Assembly: GCA_947493005.1 (NCBI GenBank)
Contig: CANLOY010000003.1
Coordinates: 682,001-746,000 of the forward strand
Length of the DNA stretch: 64,000 nucleotides
Source: an uncultured Roseivirga sp.
GTDB lineage: Bacteria; Bacteroidota; Bacteroidia; Cytophagales; Cyclobacteriaceae
Direction of reading: 5' to 3'
The notes below the pieces were generated by a model, which did not search any database, was not told where the DNA came from, and was given only the letters and a program-made list of their open reading frames with translations. This document shows positions 9,286-17,624 of this stretch, piece after piece (position 1 is the first letter of the stretch; every line of letters begins with the position of its first letter). Made by a program: the position numbers and the translations under genes.

Positions 9286-10944
9286 TCACACCATAAAGCG
9301 TGGTTCTTCATTAAACTTCTCCCAGTCTGTTTCCAGTCTTTTTTGCAGGTCATCAAACTCATTGCCGACTACTCCAGCTGATTTCAGTTTTAGTAAATAA
9401 TCCAGCAAATTATAACAAGCTGTGAATTGACCACATGCTATTAAACTTTCCAACCGATCTACTTTTCGGTCTTCTTCATCCCACCAAAGCGTTGTAGGTG
9501 TTTGTGAGGCAATTAGCCCAACTGCCTGAAGTTTATTACTGGGCGCAGGGCTCACCGAGCTTTTCTCAGTGCTCTTTTTATCGGTTGTTTGCTGTCCGTT
9601 CAGCTCATAAACAGTAGCAGTGATAATACGGTTCTTATAGGCCTCTTTACTATAAATAAGATCATAATTCAACCTTCTGATCTGCTTTAGAAATACATCA
9701 TTCACTAAAGTCATACCTGAAGTGAGCCTTTCTGTAATCATTCGTTTCAATAAGCCTACATCCAGTTTTTCCAGACCAATCAAATCATCCGCCACTACCT
9801 TGGGTACCCCTTTGTTAAAAACTGATTTAGCCGTTGAAACTATCCATCCCTTGGCAGCTCCTAAACCTGCTCCTACAAGAGTCAGAATAGTGCCCGATCC
9901 TACCAGCATACCTCCAATGACATTCCAATTAACCGCAGGCATTCCTTTAAACACTTTTAACCCATTGAGTAATAGTAACAATACTCCAAGCAGTAATGGC
10001 ATCCATTGCCACCATCTTAATTTAAGTTTCCTCAACAGGTTCATAACCTTCTCCTGTAAAGATTTACCTTTAGGCATATCCGATGTGTCAGCTCTCCAAG
10101 GGTCCATCTTGTAACTTCCTACATCGCAAATCATAAACAAATCGAGAGGGTTCAGCTCGGCACTTTTCCTCCTGTTATCTATCAACACCATACTACCAAT
10201 ACCTTGATTATCTACAATACCTCCATCCAGAACACCTACTCCCTCACTGTAAAACTCTTGCGATTTAAGTGCTTGGTATATTGGTCTCTTCTGGTCTTTG
10301 AAGTAGTCATCGGGCATTATCATCGGGGCGAAACCAATAGGAAAACAAGAAGATGAAGCCACGGCATCGGCTAGTTTCACTTCTCCCCAAATATTTTTCA
10401 AAGCCTCATTGCTTAGTCTGTAGTTTCCAGGCTCGCCAGTATTCTGAAAGCGATACGCCAACCCAAATGAAAACTCGGTAGCATTAAAGCAAACATCTCT
10501 CAGGTTATCAGCATTCTCCTTGTCAATGAATTCCTCCATTGTTCCCTGATAATAAAGCTGTTCATAAGCAATGGAAAAGGAATTAATTAGTGATCTCCTT
10601 TTGTGGTTATTTACCCATAAGTCATTGTTCTTGAGATTATCGGTGGCTTGTCTCAAAAGCTTATCATCGTTCAGGAAGTCGAAAAATTCCTGATAAAATA
10701 CATCAAAGGGTTTACTGTTTTTAACAGCATGAGCAAAAGCAACAGCTGTTAATGTACCCCCACTAACACTACTCAGGGCTGCCACCCTTTTCGTCATTGG
10801 TTGGTCATCAAGCTCAATGCTATTCAGGTAAGAAAGTACGCCTAACGAAAAGCTGGTAGCGCGATACCCCCCTCCACTGAAGCAAAGACCTATATTATGA
10901 AATGGTTGAAACTGACTGGTTTGGTTTTCGGTTGATTGTTCCAT
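9286..10944 (-). CDS. Patatin-like phospholipase with TM segments
   Basis: NIGLCFSGGGYRATSFSLG (oxyanion GGGxR), SSVSGGT (GxS), LDGGIVDNQG (DG dyad); TM helices LLLGVLLLLLNGL and GGMLVGSGTILTLVGAGLG. Confidence 0.88.
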   Translation of the reverse strand: MEQSTENQTSQFQPFHNIGLCFSGGGYRATSFSLGVLSYLNSIELDDQPMTKRVAALSSVSGGTLTAVAFAHAVKNSKPFDVFYQEFFDFLNDDKLLRQATDNLKNNDLWVNNHKRRSLINSFSIAYEQLYYQGTMEEFIDKENADNLRDVCFNATEFSFGLAYRFQNTGEPGNYRLSNEALKNIWGEVKLADAVASSSCFPIGFAPMIMPDDYFKDQKRPIYQALKSQEFYSEGVGVLDGGIVDNQGIGSMVLIDNRRKSAELNPLDLFMICDVGSYKMDPWRADTSDMPKGKSLQEKVMNLLRKLKLRWWQWMPLLLGVLLLLLNGLKVFKGMPAVNWNVIGGMLVGSGTILTLVGAGLGAAKGWIVSTAKSVFNKGVPKVVADDLIGLEKLDVGLLKRMITERLTSGMTLVNDVFLKQIRRLNYDLIYSKEAYKNRIITATVYELNGQQTTDKKSTEKSSVSPAPSNKLQAVGLIASQTPTTLWWDEEDRKVDRLESLIACGQFTACYNLLDYLLKLKSAGVVGNEFDDLQKRLETDWEKFNEEPRFMV

Positions 10945-11136
10945 ACTGAATGTAAAGTGTGTTTACAGAAATATACCAAATTCTATTTTGACTTATAAGT
11001 CAATGCCCTTAAAGTAGTGCTCGACAAAACAGTTTTTAAATTACATAACAGGTAAATGCAGAGGATAAAATCACATTATGTGAGGTTTCTTTTTTCATAT
11101 CTTGCTGCCGCAAGCTAAAAGGCTACGGACTATTAC

Positions 11137-12594
11137 ATGGGAGAATTACTTGGTAAAATTGAGCAGCTTAACCAGATCACTTCAATATTAGAACCGTCAG
11201 AAGAGGAAAGACACCAACTCTTTCAAAAGGTTGATGCGCTGGCTAATAGTTTTTTAAACAAACTACCTGAAACCCCAACTTACTCTGGTGCTTCGGTAGA
11301 TAGAGATTTATCTATTAAAGAAACCCCGCAAGAACTGAGTGATTTGCTTGACCTTTATAAGACCGAAGTTTCTGAAAAAGGAATAAATGCAGCTTCTGCT
11401 GGGCATTTGGGCTATATACCTGGTGGTGGACTCTACCTGTCTGCATTGGCGGATTACCTTGTAGATATTACCAATGAATATGCCGGTGTTCACTTTGCTT
11501 CTCCAGGTGCTGTAGCAATAGAAAATGAAGTGATCAACTGGCTCAAATCTACTTTTGGGTTTCCAGAGACTGCAATCGGTAACCTCACTTCTGGTGGATC
11601 AATTGCCAACTTGATCGCACTTACTGCCGCCAGAGACAAGTATGGTGTTAAAAATGAGAAGATTACTAAGAGTGTCATTTACCTAAGTGCCCAAGTACAT
11701 CATTGCATTCAAAAAGCACTTAGAATCATCGGACTTGAAGATGTTATTGTTAGGGAAATTGAATTAGATGAAGAATTCAGGTTACAACCCTCGCTTATAA
11801 CTTCAGCAATTCAGCAAGACCGTTCCGATGGACTCACTCCTTTCATGGTTATTGCATCGGCCGGTACTACAGATACCGGAGTAGTTGATCCTTTGAAAAC
11901 CATTGGTGAACTTTGTCAAAGAGAAAAACTCTGGTATCACATTGATGCCGCTTATGGCGGTTTCTTTATCATGGTACCACAAACTCAATCATTATTTGAA
12001 GGAATTGAACTGGCCGACTCTCTGGTAATAGATCCACATAAGGGCTTGTTTCTACCCTATGGCGTTGGTGCGGTTTTGGTCAAAGACAAAAAGGCTGTCA
12101 TGCATTCACACTATTATACGGCCAATTATATGCAGGATACTATTAGTGATAGTAACCCTACTAACCCAGCGGATGTTTCTCCAGAGCTAACGAAACATTT
12201 CCGAGGGTTTAGGGCCTGGTTACCATTACAGATTTATGGAAAAGAAGTTTTTCGGGCCTGTTTAGAAGAGAAACTGCTTCTCACAGAATACTTCAGACAA
12301 AAACTGGTAGAAATGGGCTTTAAAGTAGGACCTAAACCTGACTTATCAGTAAGCTATTTCTGGTACCCAGCTAAGAATCAAGATTCAAATGCTTACAACC
12401 AGCAATTGATCAATCTTTTAATGAAAGATGGTGAAGTGTTTTTCAGCTCAACATTAATCAATGGTCTTTTTGTAATCAGAATTGCTATTCTTTCCTTTCG
12501 TACGAAGATTGAGACTATAGATAAAGCACTAAGTATGATTGAACGAGCACAAAGGATGCTGAATGGTAAGTTTAAAAATTACCGTATGCAATAG
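11137..12594 (+). CDS. Pyridoxal-dependent (group II) decarboxylase / aromatic-L-amino-acid decarboxylase family
   Basis: HIDAAYGGF and SLVIDPHKGLFLPYGVGAVLV PLP-lysine region. Confidence 0.9.
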   Translation: MGELLGKIEQLNQITSILEPSEEERHQLFQKVDALANSFLNKLPETPTYSGASVDRDLSIKETPQELSDLLDLYKTEVSEKGINAASAGHLGYIPGGGLYLSALADYLVDITNEYAGVHFASPGAVAIENEVINWLKSTFGFPETAIGNLTSGGSIANLIALTAARDKYGVKNEKITKSVIYLSAQVHHCIQKALRIIGLEDVIVREIELDEEFRLQPSLITSAIQQDRSDGLTPFMVIASAGTTDTGVVDPLKTIGELCQREKLWYHIDAAYGGFFIMVPQTQSLFEGIELADSLVIDPHKGLFLPYGVGAVLVKDKKAVMHSHYYTANYMQDTISDSNPTNPADVSPELTKHFRGFRAWLPLQIYGKEVFRACLEEKLLLTEYFRQKLVEMGFKVGPKPDLSVSYFWYPAKNQDSNAYNQQLINLLMKDGEVFFSSTLINGLFVIRIAILSFRTKIETIDKALSMIERAQRMLNGKFKNYRMQ

Positions 12595-13364
12595 CGTATA
12601 GCCAAACCAATTAGAATTGAGAAGCTAAAACTCAATAGTGTCCCAATCAAAATATACTCAGTTCTCTTACGATCGTGACCATTTTTAAGGTCTCCAAAAC
12701 GAAATACAGATTTTGCTGCAAGTAAAAAACCAATTGCCCTGAGTTCATTTGTCAAGATAAACGTTAGTACCAAAAACCTTTCTAGTATACCAATCCACTT
12801 TCCAGCATTACTTAACCCTTTGAGTTCTCTCTCACTTATCGCATTGCTTTCTTCCTTATTGTTTAAAAGTTCATATTTCTCTATTTCATTTTGCCATTTT
12901 CTGGTCATGTAACCTATTAGTATTCCAGATGGCATGGCAGAAAGCAAGTAACCTGTTAAAACTAAAAGGTGTGAGGTTTGAATACTGGTAAAAATACTCT
13001 CCACAATCTTTTGAGCATTTAAATTATCTGTAATAACTAGCCAATAAATAAGTATCGTGAGTATATGCATGAGTTGATCTAGTATAAAACTCCAGATATC
13101 ATCTCGACTTGTCTTAGCTTTAACTAGATCAATTGCAGCATGAATGATCATAATTATTGCTGCATCGCTCCATACACTCCATCCTTTATAAAGAACAAGG
13201 GATAAGTATGTTAATATGCCAACTATTGAAATATGTATATAAAAGTATTTAGACTTAACTCCTCGTTTCTTTTCCCTAGCCATCTTGTTGCTTTGAAAAA
13301 GAAAATCTGCCAACAGATGACTGATTAGGAGGCTCAATAAGATATTTACTTGTTCAAGTACCAT
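12579..13364 (-). CDS. DUF3307-like membrane protein
   Basis: N-terminal LLSLLISHLLADFLFQSNKMAREKKRG typical of DUF3307; paired with a SatD-like gene. Confidence 0.75.
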   Translation of the reverse strand: MVLEQVNILLSLLISHLLADFLFQSNKMAREKKRGVKSKYFYIHISIVGILTYLSLVLYKGWSVWSDAAIIMIIHAAIDLVKAKTSRDDIWSFILDQLMHILTILIYWLVITDNLNAQKIVESIFTSIQTSHLLVLTGYLLSAMPSGILIGYMTRKWQNEIEKYELLNNKEESNAISERELKGLSNAGKWIGILERFLVLTFILTNELRAIGFLLAAKSVFRFGDLKNGHDRKRTEYILIGTLLSFSFSILIGLAIRYCIR

Positions 13365-14008
13365 TTTAAAAGTTGTTTATAGTGTTCAATAAATGGCTTG
13401 ATTAACTCAATTTTGCTAGCATCTAGAACCTTACTAACCGATCTCTGAGAAGTTTCAATCTTTTTACCGATTTCTGCTTGTGTAAGTTTGGGGTTTAAAA
13501 GATGTGTATAAACAGCAGCTGATTGAACGTGGCTCCAGTCGCTTATAATATTATCTATCAATGGAAAAACAGCCGCAAATAGAGTGTCTAGATGTTTATC
13601 CTCTACTGAAACTTTCAAACGTTCTTTCCTATCTTTCATACTATCAAGAGCTCTTCCTGAAAGCTGAAAAGCTTCCCCATCCATTAAGCCAATTGATATC
13701 TCTTCAATGTCATTTTCATTTATATGTCCCAATCCAATTGATAGCCTGATATCCCAGGAGTTATTAAATTTATTTGTAGGAGCAAAGCTTTTAAACCCAG
13801 CTCTAAATAAGACTCCAATAATCAGTGATTTTTGAATATTCTTGGTTAATATCTGAAAGCTATCTCCCCTATAAATCTCAAACCTCAAAGTTGGATCTAT
13901 ATGCTTTCTTACATCAAATGCTATATTATGTAGCATATCATGATAGTCATTTTGGATCAATGTAGAACCGACTACATCTCCGGTAATAACTGAGTACAAG
14001 TCTTTCAT
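13346..14008 (-). CDS. SatD family protein with C-terminal HTH
   Basis: MKDLYSVITGDVVGSTLI (SatD N-terminus); C-terminal LTQAEIGKKIETSQRSVSKVLDASKI helix-turn-helix; overlaps the DUF3307 gene. Confidence 0.75.
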   Translation of the reverse strand: MKDLYSVITGDVVGSTLIQNDYHDMLHNIAFDVRKHIDPTLRFEIYRGDSFQILTKNIQKSLIIGVLFRAGFKSFAPTNKFNNSWDIRLSIGLGHINENDIEEISIGLMDGEAFQLSGRALDSMKDRKERLKVSVEDKHLDTLFAAVFPLIDNIISDWSHVQSAAVYTHLLNPKLTQAEIGKKIETSQRSVSKVLDASKIELIKPFIEHYKQLLKWYLNK

Positions 14009-14016
14009 ATCTTCAA

Positions 14017-14098
14017 TTTAGTACCTTTTTCAGTACTAAACAATATTTAGACCCTTTTTAGGTACTAAACAATGTTCAGACCCTTTTTAGGTACTAAA
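14017..14098. promoter_or_regulatory. Three tandem 24-bp dyad operator-like sites
   Basis: TTTAGTAC-CTTTTTCA-GTACTAAA (14017-14040), TTTAGACC-CTTTTTAG-GTACTAAA (14046-14069), TTCAGACC-CTTTTTAG-GTACTAAA (14075-14098); 29-bp period in the divergent intergenic region. Confidence 0.8.
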
Positions 14099-14130
14099 AG
14101 AATCAATAGGTATTTTACTAATTTGCTTAA

Positions 14131-14673
14131 ATGTTGATCGAAGACTTTCAATCCAAATTCAATCAAGCATGGGCGCTTCGTAATCAGGGTAATTACAAAC
14201 AAGCAGTTGCTATTGCTAATGAATACCTCCCTATAGCTCGAAAAGAAGGCGATAAGGCTTCTGAAGCACTTTTTCTTAGACTATTGGCACAAACCCATTC
14301 TGATAAAGGAGAGCTTAGAGAAGCACTGAAATATTATAAACAGATTGAACACTTGTATATAGGTTTAAAGGATTTGGCTAAGCAAATGCATACACTCAGG
14401 CATATCGGAAGTATATACTATGAATTAAAAGAGTTTGAGTGCAGTGAGAAATGCCTGGTTCAAGTGGTAGAAGCTTATGACACTAAACCTCCCAGCCTTC
14501 TGGAATCTGCAAATACTAACAGAGCTTATGCATTAGCAATGGAGGCAAGAAACAAAGTTTTACAAGCAATAGATCATTGGGAAAGAACCTATTCTCTTTA
14601 TTCAGAACTGAATATAGAAGAAGGAATTAAAGAATCAGAAATGCATTTAAAAGCGCTAAGTGATAATCATTGA
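14131..14673 (+). CDS. Tetratricopeptide repeat protein
   Basis: TPR-like helical repeats (AWALRNQGNYKQAVAIANEYLPIARKEGDK, ALKYYKQIEHLYIGLKDL). Confidence 0.75.
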   Translation: MLIEDFQSKFNQAWALRNQGNYKQAVAIANEYLPIARKEGDKASEALFLRLLAQTHSDKGELREALKYYKQIEHLYIGLKDLAKQMHTLRHIGSIYYELKEFECSEKCLVQVVEAYDTKPPSLLESANTNRAYALAMEARNKVLQAIDHWERTYSLYSELNIEEGIKESEMHLKALSDNH

Positions 14674-14695
14674 TTCACGGCTCTGCTAAAACCAA

Positions 14696-14725
14696 AAAGC
14701 CTCTGCAATGCAGAGGCTTTGTTTT
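14696..14725. terminator. Terminator between convergent genes
   Basis: AAAGCCTCTGC-AAT-GCAGAGGCTTT followed by GTTTT. Confidence 0.8.
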
Positions 14726-15092
14726 AACACTCAGATAACCACTCTTTTGCTAAATCACAGTCTACAAACAGTTTCAGGTTTTTATGCCCAACTGTTAAAC
14801 AGTGATTCTCCCACGATTTGTATCCACTCACATCTTCCGACAACACTATGGCTCTTCTGTACGAAGAACTCAATCCAATCTGAGCAAGCTCTTTTGAAAG
14901 GCATTGCATGTCCTCTTCTGTTGCAGTAAGACTTGCATTCCTAACATCTGTTAAAACTCTTTCGCAGCGCCTTTGTGCTGCAAGTTCGCCTACCTTAGCT
15001 AAATAATTCTTAGCCACTTCTCTGGTCAAGTCTCCAGAAATCCTTCCAGAAACAATATTTAAACCTTCTTCAAACTCAACTAAAACACTCAT
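14724..15092 (-). CDS. Hypothetical protein, STAS/SpoIIAA-like
   Basis: MSVLVEFEEGLNIVSGRISGDLTREVAKNYLAKVGEL...; start at 15092 preferred over the ORF-track start. Confidence 0.5.
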   Translation of the reverse strand: MSVLVEFEEGLNIVSGRISGDLTREVAKNYLAKVGELAAQRRCERVLTDVRNASLTATEEDMQCLSKELAQIGLSSSYRRAIVLSEDVSGYKSWENHCLTVGHKNLKLFVDCDLAKEWLSEC

Positions 15093-15377
15093 CACCACCT
15101 TCTTATAAAGCGGCTGCAAAGGTAAGCAGTTACAAATCAAATACAAACGTTACTCACTAAATATCAAGCAGTTACACATTGTTCTGGAAGACATACAGTT
15201 CCTCGAAACTTAGTTATCGATTATAAGTCATAGCAAAAAATATAATTTTGGAATTCTAGAAAATCTCCAATTTTAATAGAAGTAAACTCGTAGTTATGAG
15301 TAAATATTTTTCACCCTTTCAAGTCATAAACCAAGTTGAAAAAGGGATTTAATAAAACTTCAATAGCCTTAATGAGT

Positions 15378-16289
15378 TTATCTAAGTCGGCACATCATAC
15401 AACGCACACTCCCTCCTCCATACTTTTCAATTGTTGGAATATTTAAAGCCAATAGTTTGGCATGATTAGATAATTGTTCTTTCTGATCCAGATTCAAACT
15501 TTTCATGGCTGTACCAGACATTACTAAAATGGAGTTCCCACTTTCATCGGCTACTTCAAGCATATTGCCTGCAAAGGAATACATTTGCTCCATTGTGAGT
15601 GTAACTACTTCGTGACCTGTTTTCCTCAATGTTTCCAGCACCTCATTTCTTTGCACTTCAGGAATAGCATCTGCACAAATAACAGCATAACCGGTCCCAA
15701 TACACATCAATACGTTGGTATGGTATACGGCTACCCCATCTCGATCGAATGCTTCAAAAAGTACTGGTTCAAAACCGGTAATCTCACAAAACTTATCTAA
15801 TACCTCACGATTAGTTCGAGAAGAAATACAAGCATAGGCTAACTTATGTTTATAATCCAAAACAAGGCTTCCCGTACTCTCAAGATATTTTTCTTCTTCT
15901 TCAAAGCCAGAAATATCCAGGACTTCATCAATAGCTATTCCAGACTCTTGCAACTCATCAAGAATGTCTTCTCTTCGCTCCCACCTACGATTAACAGCCT
16001 CCATTGGGTACAACAAAACCTGCCCATCGTGAAAAGACACCCAATTGTTAGGGAAAACGGCATTCGGCTTAACAGGCTGTTCTGTGTCCTCTATTACATG
16101 GACTTTTACACCATGAGTTCTCAATCTCTGAACGGCAGCATCAAACTCTTGAATTGCAGTTTTACTAATTGCTTCCTTTGCATCAGCTCCATCACTATTT
16201 TGAAATGAGTTAGAAGAAGCGGTAGCCAGGTCAAAGCCAAAATGCTTTGGCCTTACCATCATAATTTCAGTGGAAATTTGTTCTGCCAT
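15378..16289 (-). CDS. ctlX: Arginine deiminase-superfamily protein, citrulline utilization hydrolase CtlX-like
   Basis: MVRPKHFGFDLATASSNSFQ, HVIEDTEQPVKPNAVFPNNWVSFH, GGGSVRCMMCRLR catalytic Cys tail. Confidence 0.85.
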   Translation of the reverse strand: MAEQISTEIMMVRPKHFGFDLATASSNSFQNSDGADAKEAISKTAIQEFDAAVQRLRTHGVKVHVIEDTEQPVKPNAVFPNNWVSFHDGQVLLYPMEAVNRRWERREDILDELQESGIAIDEVLDISGFEEEEKYLESTGSLVLDYKHKLAYACISSRTNREVLDKFCEITGFEPVLFEAFDRDGVAVYHTNVLMCIGTGYAVICADAIPEVQRNEVLETLRKTGHEVVTLTMEQMYSFAGNMLEVADESGNSILVMSGTAMKSLNLDQKEQLSNHAKLLALNIPTIEKYGGGSVRCMMCRLR

Positions 16290-16303
16290 CCCCAAAGATA
16301 ATA

Positions 16304-17110
16304 TCACTTTTTAGGAATGCGAAGGCTAAAACCGAAACCTAGAATAGTGTCTGGTGTAGCAATATTTTCACGAGTGACTCCAGTACCTGTATATATATCC
16401 AATTGGAAGTTTGGACTAACCAGATATGCCAATCCAAAGTCAACTTGATGATCTGCTCTTTCATTCTCTGGAAAAAAGCCATACAACTCAGCAAAGGCAT
16501 ACAGCTTGGGGGTTACATTGTAGCCAAAAACCAACGTATAAAGCGCGGTGAAGCTCTTCAGGTCATTTTCAAGCTTACCACCAATATTGTAACCCAAAAC
16601 AAGGTTATTACTCAAACTACTTTCAAAATTAAATCTAAAGTCAGCCTGTGTTCCACTTTGCACATCCGATAGTATTGGCCCTCCTATGTGCCCCAGGAAA
16701 GCTATTTGCGGTTTGAGCCCTTCACCATGAGCAATATGTATTTTTGTTCCAATTAAAGTAGGTAATGCTTCAATATCACTTTTGAAATCACCTAATCGTC
16801 CTCTACCTATTTCTTGAATCAGTCTAAGTTCTATCTTGTCAGTTAAACCAAAACGAAAAAGAGAGGTATTGTACGTAAATCCTTCAAGGTCAGCACGCAT
16901 AGCATTGGGACCAGTAAGTGATGGAACGAAAATGGAATTCTTAGTATACAAAAACCCCGTTTCCCACTGAATATATCCCGCTTTTAAAGTAAATGGTGAC
17001 TCTGTCTGATCAGGACGATCGGTTATTAAGTTGTCAGGTCCTTCAGTTTGCGCATGAACCGAAGTAAAACAAAGAAAGAGACCGAATAAATAAACTATAC
17101 CGCTTTTCAT
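16304..17110 (-). CDS. Putative outer-membrane transporter (phenol MetA-pathway-like family)
   Basis: Signal peptide; LITDRPDQTESPFTLKAGYIQWETGF motif. Confidence 0.7.
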   Translation of the reverse strand: MKSGIVYLFGLFLCFTSVHAQTEGPDNLITDRPDQTESPFTLKAGYIQWETGFLYTKNSIFVPSLTGPNAMRADLEGFTYNTSLFRFGLTDKIELRLIQEIGRGRLGDFKSDIEALPTLIGTKIHIAHGEGLKPQIAFLGHIGGPILSDVQSGTQADFRFNFESSLSNNLVLGYNIGGKLENDLKSFTALYTLVFGYNVTPKLYAFAELYGFFPENERADHQVDFGLAYLVSPNFQLDIYTGTGVTRENIATPDTILGFGFSLRIPKK

Positions 17111-17156
17111 TCGCTCAAATTATTGATAATAAGATAAGTATCAAACAGAATTAATA

Positions 17157-17624
17157 TTACAGCTTATCCGTTATCTTCAGTAACTCCTTCTTTCTCAGAA
17201 AAGCATTATGCTGAAATATTATCTCATAATCACTGTTTAGCACCACAAGCGTAGGATATTCCAATTTGCCATCAATTGTACCGAGCTGCTGAGCAAGCTC
17301 ATGCACTCCTGTTTTTTTTCCAGTAGGGAGAAAATTGAACTGATATCCTCTAAACTCAATTGGTTCTTTACTTTCTCCATCAAAAGAAACGAAATAGTAA
17401 TCCTTGGTAATTCGTGAAGCAACCTGTTTATCAGTGAAAACCTTAGTTTTCATCACCTTACAAAATCGGCACCAATCGGCATGAATAAAGACCATTACCT
17501 TTCTTTTTTCAACTTGCTGTAAGCTGTCAAGCATTTGAAAAGTCACATGCTCCTCTTGCGCCACAATGTTTTGTAGCGACAGCATAGAGAAAAAGAACAA
17601 AAACAACAGCCTGCCCATTATCAA
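17157..17624 (-). CDS. Thioredoxin-fold secreted protein
   Basis: Signal peptide, VMVFIHADWCRFCKVMKTKVF (WCxxC). Confidence 0.85.
   Translation of the reverse strand: MIMGRLLFLFFFSMLSLQNIVAQEEHVTFQMLDSLQQVEKRKVMVFIHADWCRFCKVMKTKVFTDKQVASRITKDYYFVSFDGESKEPIEFRGYQFNFLPTGKKTGVHELAQQLGTIDGKLEYPTLVVLNSDYEIIFQHNAFLRKKELLKITDKL

Noticed and set aside
9286-10944. CBASS patatin effector
   Set aside because: No CD-NTase, HORMA, TRIP13 or E1/E2 genes nearby; neighbours are metabolic.
11071-11083. TCACATTATGTGA as a CRP site
   Set aside because: Half-site order is inverted relative to the TGTGA-N6-TCACA consensus and spacing is wrong.
14017-14098. Possible mini CRISPR array (29-bp period)
   Set aside because: Spacer-equivalent sequence is also conserved between units, only about three units, no cas genes; better explained as operators.
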